Source: CALKYB01 sp964510575
Lineage (GTDB): Bacteria > Bdellovibrionota_C > UBA2361 > SZUA-149 > CALKYB01
DNA length: 64,000 nucleotides
Reading direction: 5' to 3'
NCBI GenBank assembly: GCA_964510575.1
Contig: CAZECN010000012.1
Location: 7,700 to 71,699 of the forward strand
Program-made: the position numbers and the translations under genes
Shown: positions 36,153 through 44,969 of the stretch, one piece after another
Position numbering within the stretch: position 1 is the stretch's first letter
Layout of the letters: each line of letters opens with the position of its first letter
Notes under the pieces: model-generated
Told to the model about the DNA's origin: nothing
Database searches by the model: none
What the model saw: the letters and a program-made list of their open reading frames with translations, nothing else

Positions 36153-36745
36153 TATTCCAATCCTCGCTCTAACTGCCCGACTAAGCTCTTTCTAAAACTC
36201 TTGGCCTGGGTATTATTCGAAAGCCAGATTCCCAGATACTCTCGTGCGAAGTCATCCCCTGGAATAGTAACCTTTGCCTCACCGTTGAAACTTAAAGTTG
36301 TTCCCTTCCCTGGTACAAACTCCAACGAGTAGCGGTCCCCTTCCTTAACAGACTGGTAGTGGGTATTAAGCAAATCAAGCCTTTCCTTCAAACCTTCATA
36401 ACTAGAGCTCGAATGTTTCTGAAAGTAATCAATCGAAGGCTGAACTAGATCATCTCGCTCAATATTCCTGAGATAAACTAGCTCCAACTTTAAAGGATCA
36501 ACCCCCAGCTGTAATCTATTTTTATCTTGTGGGTAGTACAAAGCCCCATCATAAACTTTAAAGAAATAATACCGAAAGCGTGAGACGGCTCGAATCGGCA
36601 GATCATAACTCCCAATACTCACTCTACTGGAAAAACAAGACGTGTTTATACACTTAGACTTTAACTTCGGCTGAGACTCAGCCTGTGCATTCACAGAAAT
36701 CAAAAATATAATCGCTAGGGCTGTTCTTAGAAAATTACTAGTCAT
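36152..36745 (-). CDS. Periplasmic chalcone-isomerase-like protein, first gene of the lipid operon
   Basis: 197 residues from the ATG at 36745, which follows an aggaaa element; a GTG 39 nt further upstream would spoil the signal peptide. Signal peptide: LRTALAIIFLISVNAQA. The mature part matches the chalcone-isomerase-like family: VSRFRYYFFKVYDGALYYP, LKLELVYLRNIERDDLV, PGKGTTLSFNGEAKVTIPGDDFAREYLGIWL. It probably binds a fatty acid in the periplasm rather than isomerising chalcones. It heads a seven-gene operon. A TATAAT hexamer at 36792-36797 on this strand would give a leader of about 40 nt. Confidence 0.85.
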   Translation of the reverse strand: MTSNFLRTALAIIFLISVNAQAESQPKLKSKCINTSCFSSRVSIGSYDLPIRAVSRFRYYFFKVYDGALYYPQDKNRLQLGVDPLKLELVYLRNIERDDLVQPSIDYFQKHSSSSYEGLKERLDLLNTHYQSVKEGDRYSLEFVPGKGTTLSFNGEAKVTIPGDDFAREYLGIWLSNNTQAKSFRKSLVGQLERGLE

Positions 36746-36791
36746 TAAATCATCTTTTCCTGCTCGGATTGAAGGCTCAGACACCTTCTCA

Positions 36792-36797
36792 ATTATA
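36792..36797 (-). promoter_or_regulatory. Possible -10 box of the lipid operon
   Basis: TATAAT on the minus strand, about 47 nt before the chosen start at 36745. No good -35 hexamer is seen at 16-18 nt spacing (only a T-run), so an activator or alternative sigma factor may be needed. The position supports the start at 36745 over the upstream GTG. Confidence 0.3.
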
Positions 36798-36971
36798 GAC
36801 CCTGATTAAAAATAAAAAAACTCTAGCCGAGTTAAAGTTTGCTCTTCGAATAACCCCTTCCTTTCGGGAAGATATCAATAATTGTTCTTTAATTTACTAA
36901 TAGGCAAAACTAGTTTTCGACATTATAGTCTTAAACCATCTGCTAAAACGTTCGATAATAGGGAAATCTAT

Positions 36972-38363
36972 ATGGCCAAGTCAGTAAGGGTATCATTCTA
37001 CGGCGCAGCTGGATGCGTCACTGGCTCTAAATTTTTGATTGAATGGGGTGACAATAAACTCCTGGTTGACTGCGGTTTATTTCAGGGGAAAAAAGAGCTT
37101 CGTGCTCGGAATTGGGACAAACCAGAGTTCGAACCCCACAAGCTTTCAGCAATTGTATTAACTCACGCCCATATTGACCATACGGGATACCTACCGCTTG
37201 TCGTAAAGCACGGCTTTAAGGGTCCAATCTACTGCACCGAAGCTACCAAAGAACTCCTTGGATTACTGTTACCCGACAGCGCCCATCTCCAAAAAGAGCA
37301 AGCTCGTTACATGAACAAGCATAAACTCTCAAAACACAAACCTGCCAAGCCCTTGTATGAGCTTAAGCACGCCAAAGAGACTTTGGCTCTTCTAAAGACA
37401 ATCCCTCGAGATCAAGAAACCAGGATACTACCAAAGTGTGTTGTAACCCCAAGATGCGCCGGACACATCCTAGGCTCAACTAATATGTTTTTTGAAATAG
37501 AAGGTAAGGGAATTACCTTTAGCGGTGATATTGGGCGCTACGAATCACCTATTCTTCCGAACCCTGCCCCAAACATGGTCGGAGACCTACTGATCTGCGA
37601 GTCCACCTATGGAAACCGCGAAAGGGAAGTTAGAAATGGAGAAGTTCCCGCTCATCTAGAGAAGGTGATAAAAGGGGTGGTTGATAAAAAAGGACCGCTA
37701 ATTATTCCAGCTTTCGCTATAGGCCGAACACAAACACTACTTTACGAACTAGCTAAATTGGAACGAGAGGGTAAAATTCCTACCCTCCCGGTGTTTGTTG
37801 ACAGTCCAATGGCAGTAGATGCCACAAGAATTTATCGAAAGTTCAAACACGACTTCGACGACGAATCTCAAGAGATTATGTCCGCTGGTGAGAACCCTCT
37901 TCTCACCGACAACATACGTTTCTGCAGGGATAGAAAAGACTCTAAAAGTATCAACTCTTTAAAAGGGCCGAGGATAATTATTTCTGCCAGTGGAATGATG
38001 ACAGGAGGTCGTATTCTTCACCACATGAAGCAAAACCTTTCGAAAGAGGAGACTACTGCGCTGTTTGTGGGTTATCAAGCTGAAGGAACTAGAGGTCGCG
38101 ACCTGATCGAGGGCGAAAAAGAAATAAAAATCTTTGGAGAGAAAGTTCAAGTAAAAGCTGAGATTGAAAAAATAAATGGTCTCTCCGCTCATGGAGATCG
38201 GCTAGAGATGAAGTCCTGGGTGGAAGGATGTGAGGGCACACCAGCAAAAGCCAAAATCGTCCATGGGGAACCGGAAGCTGCTTCCGCTTTTGCAGACCTA
38301 CTCTATAAAGAACTAAAAATCGATAGCTCCTCAGCCAAAGATGGGGAAACAATCGAAGTCTAA
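36972..38363 (+). CDS. Beta-CASP metallo-beta-lactamase RNA hydrolase (CPSF/COG1236 type)
   Basis: 463 residues from the ATG at 36972; an upstream TTG in frame would add 30 unconserved residues. Metallo-beta-lactamase motifs: LTHAHIDHTGYLP (HxHxDH), CAGHILGSTN, FSGDIGRY. Beta-CASP motifs: ESTYGNRERE, PAFAIGRTQTLLYEL, SASGMMTGGRILHH and NGLSAHGDRLEM. These enzymes are zinc-dependent endo/exoribonucleases acting in RNA processing or turnover. Monocistronic, divergent from the lipid operon. A CTTCC-tttc-GGAAG hairpin lies about 100 nt before the ATG. An intrinsic terminator follows. Confidence 0.94.
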   Translation: MAKSVRVSFYGAAGCVTGSKFLIEWGDNKLLVDCGLFQGKKELRARNWDKPEFEPHKLSAIVLTHAHIDHTGYLPLVVKHGFKGPIYCTEATKELLGLLLPDSAHLQKEQARYMNKHKLSKHKPAKPLYELKHAKETLALLKTIPRDQETRILPKCVVTPRCAGHILGSTNMFFEIEGKGITFSGDIGRYESPILPNPAPNMVGDLLICESTYGNREREVRNGEVPAHLEKVIKGVVDKKGPLIIPAFAIGRTQTLLYELAKLEREGKIPTLPVFVDSPMAVDATRIYRKFKHDFDDESQEIMSAGENPLLTDNIRFCRDRKDSKSINSLKGPRIIISASGMMTGGRILHHMKQNLSKEETTALFVGYQAEGTRGRDLIEGEKEIKIFGEKVQVKAEIEKINGLSAHGDRLEMKSWVEGCEGTPAKAKIVHGEPEAASAFADLLYKELKIDSSSAKDGETIEV

Positions 38364-38378
38364 ATACCTAGAAAAAGA

Positions 38379-38415
38379 AAAAAGCCCCTCTCGATTTCTC
38401 GAGAAGGGCTTTAAA
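38379..38415. terminator. Bidirectional intrinsic terminator
   Basis: A-run, AAAGCCC/GGGCTTT stem with an inner TCTCG/CGAGA helix and one C-A mismatch, then T/A-rich flank. Sits between the convergent beta-CASP gene and the von Willebrand A gene. Confidence 0.85.
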
Positions 38416-38454
38416 AAGCGTCATCTAAGATGACAATCTTCTAGCAGGTAGAGG

Positions 38455-40824
38455 CTACTGACCTATAGAAGGAAGAACATATCTACCTTCTTTAATAACA
38501 TAGGCTCTAAACACCACCCCTTCAGGCTCACTGTTAATGATGTAAACACCAAACGTATCTCTAGGCAGGCTTGAGAAATCAAGTCTTTCTGAGGAACGTG
38601 GGTCAAGATTCACATCAACATTCGCTACTTCAGCACCCGATACATCAACAGCTCGGATATTAACCGATACTAGTGTATCTGAAGGGTTAAACACCTCCGC
38701 TTCATTGGTGTGACCAATGAAAGTATTGAAGTCAGCAACCTGTGAAGTTCCAGCTGGCTGAACCAACGGACTAGCGTAGGCATACTGAAGAATCCCCGCA
38801 TCATCTAGCTGATAGAAAACCGAAACCGCACTAATTGCACTGTTTCCAGAAGACTGAACTCTAGCCGCTCCAACACGGTTATTATCCAAGAATCCTAGTG
38901 TTCCGGCTCGGTTCATTATAGTGTGTCTGACACCATTGGCTGGAACATCAAGAGGAACATTACCTAGTCCAGCTCCTTCTTCACTAGAGACAACGATATT
39001 ACCAGTAACTGGGTTAGGTAATACGTTATTAACCTCAACCACACTAAGCTCCCCGTTGATTGTGGAAATATTTCCAGCAGTCTCAACATTAGTAGCCGGT
39101 CTAAACGGAACTACAAAAGCTGTATGGAAGTCAGCACAGGTAGCAGCAAAGCAGTCGTAGAAGTAACGAATCAACACTATATAGTATTCTGAATCATTAC
39201 TATCAGGAATAAACCTCGCCATTCCAACTGTATCGGTATTGTTTGGTCCAGCAACTCCTTCATGAGCAGCATAGTCAAAACGTCCACCATCAAAGATGTT
39301 CACTGGTGTTTCGTTAATCGCAACACCATTCGCATCAAAGTAAACGATTCTTCCTGTCAAACCTCGACCATCACCTGGGACAGCATCAGTAATACTCAAC
39401 CAGTTCGCAACTGTAGAATCTGGTCGCACGCCTAGGTGAAAAGTATTTAGCGATTGAGTCAGAACCCCACGTCTAGGATTAGTAAAAGGGTGGAACAATG
39501 CGAAGTCATCGTCAGTTCCAAATACTGGAATAGAACCACTACGAACGTTTGGCTTGTAAACCGTTACTCCACCAGCCCAAGCTCCATCTTCGGTAGCAGA
39601 AGTCTGGACGCAAACTGTTCCGTAAGTATCAGGCTGCAGACCAAGGTCGTTAATTACGAAGTCCCGTCTGTTATTAGGATCAACCTGGGCAGAAGTGCTG
39701 CCAAGTAGATTCCCCGTCAAGTCACGGTATTCAACATTAACATTCAAAGGAACTGCCTGAAGGTTCAAAACACTCGCGATGTTGGTCTGATTCAAGAATC
39801 CATTAGCTCCAGCACAAGCAAAAGGAGAAAGTTGCTCAAAGATACACTCTTCTCCATCTGCACAAACATCGTTTGACTCATTACAATCGGCAGTGCCGTT
39901 ATTGTTCAAGTCAACGTCTGGAACGCCACAACCACATTCTCCTGGTAAGTTCTTATCAGGATCAGCTGGACACATGTCCGAACAATCACCGATTCCATCG
40001 TTGTCAGTATCAAACTCATCAAAGATACATGAGTTAGAACCTGAGTCACAGATATCGGCAGTACAGTCCAAACCATCATCACAAGCAACCTCACCTGCGA
40101 TTAGTTCTAGAACTCCGTTTAGGTCGCTGCTACCATCAAAGAAGAAAGAGTTACTAGCAGTGTTTGTAACTAACTCGTCTCTCAAAAATTCAAACCCTGC
40201 ACTGGGTTCGTCTGGACAGAAAACGGCAGTTCCAGTGAAATGAATTCCAAAAACTCTCGTTCCTTTCGACTCCGCAACTGAACCAGCTACGTTTGCAGCC
40301 ACATCAGCAAAAGGACAATCACAAAGGTCGCAACCATCAGAAAAAGGTTGGTTTGGAACACCATCCGACATCAAAACAATGTAACGTTCTGATCCAGGGC
40401 GGCCATTAGCATCAAGCTCAAGCTGAGCAAGGTCAATAGCGCCGGCAAGGTTAGTCAGTCCGTCACCGTCATTATCGATCGAGTTGATAGCAGTTCTTAA
40501 CAAATCATAGTCATTAGTTAGTGAGCCATTTGGAATAATGCCTCCTAACGCAGCTGGTGAAACTGAGCTATCCTGCTCAATCGTAGCAACCCCAACTCTG
40601 GCACTTCCAACCCCACTTTCGAGGGAATCTAACAATGAGACTGCCGCATCTTTTTCTAGCTGAATTTCCTCTGGGGACAATCCACCAGTACGGTCAATTA
40701 ATATTACAATGTCGGCGTCAATTGAGGCTCCGCATTGTTGAGCGTTTACGTCTGAAATTGCTAGGCACAAGACCAAGCAAAGTGCAGCAATGGGACGGGT
40801 CACTAGGTTGAACATTTTATACAA
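38455..40824 (-). CDS. Secreted von Willebrand A domain protein with thrombospondin-3-like repeats and shared C-terminal module
   Basis: 789 residues. Signal peptide at about 1-28 (PIAALCLVLCLAISDVNA). A vWA domain (about 35-250) carries ADIVILIDRTGGLSPEE at the metal site; the canonical DxSxS is DRTGG, so metal binding may be altered. A Cys-rich segment (CDDGLDCTADICDSGSN) and a thrombospondin-3-like repeat (DTDNDGIGDCSDMCP) follow at about 250-320. Residues 337-789 form the module shared with the proteins at 27148-29712 and 50772-55616, starting CAGANGFLNQTNIA with a second Cys in YGTVCV. Probably a surface-displayed binding or adhesion protein. Confidence 0.85.
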   Translation of the reverse strand: MYKMFNLVTRPIAALCLVLCLAISDVNAQQCGASIDADIVILIDRTGGLSPEEIQLEKDAAVSLLDSLESGVGSARVGVATIEQDSSVSPAALGGIIPNGSLTNDYDLLRTAINSIDNDGDGLTNLAGAIDLAQLELDANGRPGSERYIVLMSDGVPNQPFSDGCDLCDCPFADVAANVAGSVAESKGTRVFGIHFTGTAVFCPDEPSAGFEFLRDELVTNTASNSFFFDGSSDLNGVLELIAGEVACDDGLDCTADICDSGSNSCIFDEFDTDNDGIGDCSDMCPADPDKNLPGECGCGVPDVDLNNNGTADCNESNDVCADGEECIFEQLSPFACAGANGFLNQTNIASVLNLQAVPLNVNVEYRDLTGNLLGSTSAQVDPNNRRDFVINDLGLQPDTYGTVCVQTSATEDGAWAGGVTVYKPNVRSGSIPVFGTDDDFALFHPFTNPRRGVLTQSLNTFHLGVRPDSTVANWLSITDAVPGDGRGLTGRIVYFDANGVAINETPVNIFDGGRFDYAAHEGVAGPNNTDTVGMARFIPDSNDSEYYIVLIRYFYDCFAATCADFHTAFVVPFRPATNVETAGNISTINGELSVVEVNNVLPNPVTGNIVVSSEEGAGLGNVPLDVPANGVRHTIMNRAGTLGFLDNNRVGAARVQSSGNSAISAVSVFYQLDDAGILQYAYASPLVQPAGTSQVADFNTFIGHTNEAEVFNPSDTLVSVNIRAVDVSGAEVANVDVNLDPRSSERLDFSSLPRDTFGVYIINSEPEGVVFRAYVIKEGRYVLPSIGQ

Positions 40825-40948
40825 ACTCCATGAATAAATACTAAAATAGTGTAGGTCTAACTACAGAGTTTTTTCCACAATAGCAAGGGGGCTAGAAATA
40901 TTTTCTGTGATTATTATTATAACTAACCTATTGATTTTACAGTTTTAT

Positions 40949-42541
40949 CTAGATCAACGGCATAATAACCGTTGATTTTGTGCAAGAATTATCAGGGGTT
41001 GGGTAATCTACGGTAAAATGTAACCCCCTACTCTCCTTTCGCTCCAAAGCCGAAATAATTACAAGGTGAGCCACTAAACTTAGATTTCTTAATTCCAATA
41101 GGTCAGGGGTTAGGGTAAAATTCCAATAATAGTCGTTAATCTCGCTACTTATCATCTCTGATCGTCTTAAAGCCCTCTCAAGACGTTTGTTACTCCGAAC
41201 AATACCAACATAATTCCACATGAACCTTCTGATCTCGTCCCAGTTCTGGGTGATAACAACAGCCTCGTTACTATCTGTCGCAGTTCCCTTATCCCATTCT
41301 GGAACTGAAGGTTGCCGATATTCTTCATCAAAATTTTTGAGAGAATCCTCTGCAGCTCTTGATGCAAAGACCAATCCTTCAAGTAAGGAATTCGAGGCCA
41401 AACGATTAGCGCCATGCAAACCAGTTGAAGCACATTCCCCCGCCACATAAAGATTCTTCATTGTGGTCTCGCCATACTCTCCTGAGCGAACTCCTCCACA
41501 ACAATAGTGAGCAGCCGGCACAACCGGAATAGGTTCAGTGCTAATATCAATCCCAAACTCAAGACAGGTTTCATAAATTGTAGGGAAATGTTCTTTAACA
41601 AACTCAGGGCCCTTATGAGTGATGTCTAAAAGAACATGCTCATCACCATGCTCCTTCATTTCACTATCGATAGCCCGAGCAACTATGTCCCGTGGAGCAA
41701 GCTCAGCCAACTCATGATAATGGGGCATAAATCTTTCCCCACTAATTCTTTTAAGAATGGCGCCTTCACCTCTCATAGCTTCGGTAATCAAAAAAGACTT
41801 CGCCTTGGGGTGAAAAAGGCAGGTTGGATGAAACTGAAAGAACTCCATGTTCTCAACTGCAGCACCTGCACGATAGCACATTGCTATACCATCACCGCTC
41901 GCAACATCAGGGTTTGAGGTATAAAGGTAAACTTTTCCAGCCCCACCAGTTGCGACTAAAATCTTTTGAGCCAAAAGAACTTCGACCTCTTCTTCTGGAT
42001 TGAGTGCGTAAACTCCTAGAGCTCGGTTCGGAGCATCTTTTTCCAAACCTAATTTATGGCTTGAGATAATATCTACAGCACTAGTGTCTACTAAAAATTC
42101 TATATTAGGATGGGCATTTGCAGCATCAGAAAGAGCTCTTTGAATCTCTCTCCCAGTAGCATCCGCACTATGGAGAATTCGTCGCCGCGAGTGTCCGCCC
42201 TCCTTATGTAAATCGTAGCCCTCGCCTGAACTATCCTTATCAAACTGAGCTCCCCGAGCTATTAATTCGGCAACTCTCTCTGGTCCTTCCTTAACAACGA
42301 TCTCAACGATATCTCTGTCACAAAGTCCGGCCCCAGCGCGAAGAGTGTCCTCTATGTGCAAATCCACAGAATCATTCTCTTCTTGAACTGCTGCAATTCC
42401 CCCTTGAGCATAAGAAGTAGAGGACTCAGAGATAGCCTTTTTGAAAAGCACAGCGACTTTGCCTCGGTCGGCAACCTCAAGGGCGTAGGTCAGGCCGGAA
42501 ATTCCTCCTCCGACTACCAAAAAATCATAGAATCTGGCCAA
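40949..42541 (-). CDS. nadB: L-aspartate oxidase
   Basis: 530 residues. FAD enzyme oxidising L-aspartate to iminoaspartate, the first step of de novo NAD synthesis. Motifs: FLVVGGGISGLTYAL, STSYAQGGIAAVQ, DVASGDGIAMCYRAGAAVENMEFFQFHPT, EAMRGEGAIL, HYCCGGVRSGEYGET with LYVAGECASTGLHGANRLASNSLLEGL. Length is normal. Divergent from nadA, sharing a 138-bp regulatory region with a perfect palindrome. nadC is not in the window. Cytoplasmic; its product is passed to NadA. Confidence 0.96.
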   Translation of the reverse strand: MARFYDFLVVGGGISGLTYALEVADRGKVAVLFKKAISESSTSYAQGGIAAVQEENDSVDLHIEDTLRAGAGLCDRDIVEIVVKEGPERVAELIARGAQFDKDSSGEGYDLHKEGGHSRRRILHSADATGREIQRALSDAANAHPNIEFLVDTSAVDIISSHKLGLEKDAPNRALGVYALNPEEEVEVLLAQKILVATGGAGKVYLYTSNPDVASGDGIAMCYRAGAAVENMEFFQFHPTCLFHPKAKSFLITEAMRGEGAILKRISGERFMPHYHELAELAPRDIVARAIDSEMKEHGDEHVLLDITHKGPEFVKEHFPTIYETCLEFGIDISTEPIPVVPAAHYCCGGVRSGEYGETTMKNLYVAGECASTGLHGANRLASNSLLEGLVFASRAAEDSLKNFDEEYRQPSVPEWDKGTATDSNEAVVITQNWDEIRRFMWNYVGIVRSNKRLERALRRSEMISSEINDYYWNFTLTPDLLELRNLSLVAHLVIISALERKESRGLHFTVDYPTPDNSCTKSTVIMPLI

Positions 42542-42608
42542 GAGCTTCCTCCAAAACGAAAAGCCGGAAAAAAATACGAAACAATTCAGGGTATGGATCT
42601 ATCCTATT

Positions 42609-42623
42609 AAGTCTGTCAGACTT
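42609..42623. promoter_or_regulatory. Perfect 15-bp palindrome between nadB and nadA, possible operator
   Basis: AAGTCTG-T-CAGACTT, 7-bp arms around one base, 57 bp before the nadA ATG and 68 bp before the nadB ATG. A partial TCTGTCA repeat follows at about 42624. A position between two divergent NAD-biosynthesis genes suits a shared repressor site (for example of an NrtR- or NadQ-like regulator), but no regulator gene is nearby and the motif does not match one I can name with certainty. Confidence 0.45.
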
Positions 42624-42679
42624 TCTGTCAAAACTTAAAACCCTGCTTTTATACATTACTACAACTCACGGCTGAGACA

Positions 42680-43729
42680 ATGGGATTAGAAACTAAGACA
42701 CTCAAGCAGACAACCGAAAAAATGATTGAGCAACTTGGACATTTGGTGCCCGAGTTTGAACTTAAAAAGAAGGCTGAACTGGTTCACGAGATCAACGAAC
42801 TGAAAAAAGAGCGTGGTGCGATAATCCTAGGTCACAACTACATGGAGCCTGCTCTCTATCATACAGTCACTGATGTGGTTGGAGATTCACTACAACTGGC
42901 TCAAGCTGCTGCTGATACAGACTGCGACCCTATAATCTTCTGTGGCGTTAGATTCATGGCAGAAACCGCAAAGATTCTAAATCCAGAGCGAACGGTTTTA
43001 CTTCCAGCTAAAGTTGCAGGTTGTTCTCTTGCCGAGAGCATAACGGCGGAAGATGTTCGCAAGCTCAGGGAAAATTACCCAGGAGTACCTATCGTAGCCT
43101 ATGTAAACACCTACGCGGATGTAAAGGCCGAAGTAGATGTCTGCTGTACATCGAGTAACGCAGCTAAAATCGTTGAAGCTTTAGATAGCGATGTAGTAAT
43201 TTTCCTACCTGACGAATATCTAGCCAAAAACGTAGCTGCCGAGACCGGCAAAAAAATCATTGTAGCTAGCCAAAAAGACCATGGCCCTTCCGCTGGTTCA
43301 AACGACTTTGCTGTAGTTGGCTGGGCTGGAAAATGTGAGGTACATGACCAATTTACAGTAGAAGATGTGGAAGCTGCCAGAAAACAGTTTCCTAACGTTC
43401 AGGTTTTGGCTCACCCAGAATGTCCACCTGAAGTTGTAGAAGTAGCTGACTTTACAGGAAGTACCTCGAAAATGATTGATAAGGTTAAGACGAGCTCAGC
43501 TTCGAAGTTTCTGTTGCTGACGGAATGCGCGATGGGAGACAATATCGTAGCCGAAAACCCCGACAAAGAAATGGTTAGGATGTGTAGTGTGCGCTGCCCT
43601 CACATGAATGAAATTACCCTCGAGGACACTCTAAACGCCTTAAAAAACAATGAGCGAATCATAGACGTCCCTAAAGACGTTAGAGATAAAGCCAGAAAAT
43701 CACTGGAAAAGATGCTCCAATACGTCTAG
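42680..43729 (+). CDS. nadA: Quinolinate synthase A
   Basis: 349 residues. A [4Fe-4S] enzyme condensing iminoaspartate with dihydroxyacetone phosphate to quinolinate. Motifs: AIILGHNYMEPALYH, DVVGDSLQLAQAA, FCGVRFMAETAKIL, and the cluster cysteines in GCSLAES, HPECPPEVVEVADFTGSTSKMI and MCSVRCPHMNEITLEDTL. The length and order of these are typical. It needs an Fe-S cluster that the nearby SUF genes could help supply. Ends at a strong intrinsic terminator. Confidence 0.97.
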   Translation: MGLETKTLKQTTEKMIEQLGHLVPEFELKKKAELVHEINELKKERGAIILGHNYMEPALYHTVTDVVGDSLQLAQAAADTDCDPIIFCGVRFMAETAKILNPERTVLLPAKVAGCSLAESITAEDVRKLRENYPGVPIVAYVNTYADVKAEVDVCCTSSNAAKIVEALDSDVVIFLPDEYLAKNVAAETGKKIIVASQKDHGPSAGSNDFAVVGWAGKCEVHDQFTVEDVEAARKQFPNVQVLAHPECPPEVVEVADFTGSTSKMIDKVKTSSASKFLLLTECAMGDNIVAENPDKEMVRMCSVRCPHMNEITLEDTLNALKNNERIIDVPKDVRDKARKSLEKMLQYV

Positions 43730-43743
43730 ACCTCTCAATTTCT

Positions 43744-43776
43744 AAAAAAACACCTCTATCTAGAGGTGTTTTTTTT
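43744..43776 (+). terminator. Intrinsic terminator of nadA
   Basis: Perfect 9-bp stem ACACCTCTA/TAGAGGTGT with a 2-nt loop and flanking A7 and T8 tracts, 15 nt after the nadA stop. Confidence 0.93.
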
Positions 43777-43865
43777 GCTCATCTTACTATTTCCTAGCAT
43801 CTTAATTACTGAAGTTTAAAAACAATTATAAGCTAATAGTTTTGTTTCCCTAAGGAACTAGGAAG

Positions 43866-44507
43866 ATGATCGACATAAGCGGCGACATTAACGGCATACC
43901 CAAATTATACATTATTGCACTAGTGGCTTGCGTGGTGATTGCCACAATTTGTATGATCAACTTGTATTTTACGCGCTCTGCCCGTGATAAAAAACTTAGA
44001 TCTTACGCGGAGGCTTTTGAAGAAAGCATTGAGGAAAGTAAGCGCCGTCTCGGTTTAATCGACCGACATGCAAAAGATTACCTTGCAGACATCGACCCAA
44101 AAGTCCGAGGAGAACTTCAAATCGCTAAAAGGCTTATTGCAGCAGCCGAACGTTCTAGTGCTGCTGCACAGTCTCATCTGGCAAAGGGCACATACGGCGA
44201 AATGCTAGAAGCTGAAATAATCTTCGATACTCCACTGAGAGACGACAAAGACGCCATGAACGCTCTAATAACTAGGAACGAAATTCCTGGTGTCTACCCA
44301 CATCAACTTGATGAAACTGTCGATATTATTTTCCAAAGAGTTGGAGAAGAAGTGGCAAAAGCTTCTTCAAAGGCCAAGCGACTAGGTTTTAAACCTCGCA
44401 CCAGGTCTAAAACAGCCGAAAGTTTGGTAGATGCTGGAGTAAGATACCTAAATAGACAGAGAAGAAGAATTAACTCCAAGTCTCAACAAAGGCCAAAAAC
44501 AACTTAG
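43866..44507 (+). CDS. Hypothetical membrane-anchored helical protein
   Basis: 213 residues. One membrane helix at about 15-36 (YIIALVACVVIATICMINLYF) is followed by a long, charged, mostly helical cytoplasmic part; AYAEAF-like heptads occur at about 45-80 and AKRLIAAAERSSAAAQSHLAKG at about 90-110. The C-terminus is basic (RYLNRQRRRINSKSQQRPK). No family recognised. The segment VGEEVAKASSKAKRLGFKPR is conserved-looking. The start follows an aggaac-type element. It converges with sufU (18-nt gap), so it is not part of that operon. Confidence 0.65.
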   Translation: MIDISGDINGIPKLYIIALVACVVIATICMINLYFTRSARDKKLRSYAEAFEESIEESKRRLGLIDRHAKDYLADIDPKVRGELQIAKRLIAAAERSSAAAQSHLAKGTYGEMLEAEIIFDTPLRDDKDAMNALITRNEIPGVYPHQLDETVDIIFQRVGEEVAKASSKAKRLGFKPRTRSKTAESLVDAGVRYLNRQRRRINSKSQQRPKTT

Positions 44508-44525
44508 CCTACGGGAGCTGTTTTC

Positions 44526-44948
44526 TTACTTAAGTTTCTCTAAAATGGAATGCACTAGATCCCAGCTTAAAGTCACACACCTGTGCCTCATAGGAAACCT
44601 TTTCAGACTGGCAAAAGCCAATAGATCTCCATTCAAAATTTGTTCTTTCTGACTTCCGGAAAGCACTGCCTCAATTTGTTTAAGACGTTCAGCAACCTGA
44701 TCCAAGCTAAGTCCCTTTACCGCTTCACTCATAATTGAAGCAGAAGCTTTGGAAACTGCACAACCTTGAGGATCGATTTGAATAGCTTTAACCTTTCCAT
44801 CAACAAGCTCTAGGCGACATTTGAGGCTATCGCCACATTTACGATTTTCAATAAAGGAGAAAGGCTCAATTGAGCCTTCTAGTTCACCGGTGTTACGAGG
44901 GTATTCGCTATGGTCAAGTAGCGTTTGGCTATGATCCTGAGAGCACAT
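44526..44948 (-). CDS. sufU: SufU-type Fe-S cluster assembly scaffold
   Basis: 140 residues. NifU N-terminal fold with three cluster/zinc ligand cysteines in RKCGDSLKCRLEL, DPQGCAVSKASASIMSEAVKG and MRHRCVTLSWDLVHSIL, and an Asp after the first Cys. DHSEYPRNTGEL is the typical start. SufU relays sulfur from SufS to SufB or acts as a scaffold. It is the last gene of the SUF operon, 21 nt after sufD. The usual partner, a cysteine desulfurase, is not encoded in the window. Confidence 0.92.
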   Translation of the reverse strand: MCSQDHSQTLLDHSEYPRNTGELEGSIEPFSFIENRKCGDSLKCRLELVDGKVKAIQIDPQGCAVSKASASIMSEAVKGLSLDQVAERLKQIEAVLSGSQKEQILNGDLLAFASLKRFPMRHRCVTLSWDLVHSILEKLK

Positions 44949-44969
44949 TTCTAAAAAGTGCCCTGCGAT

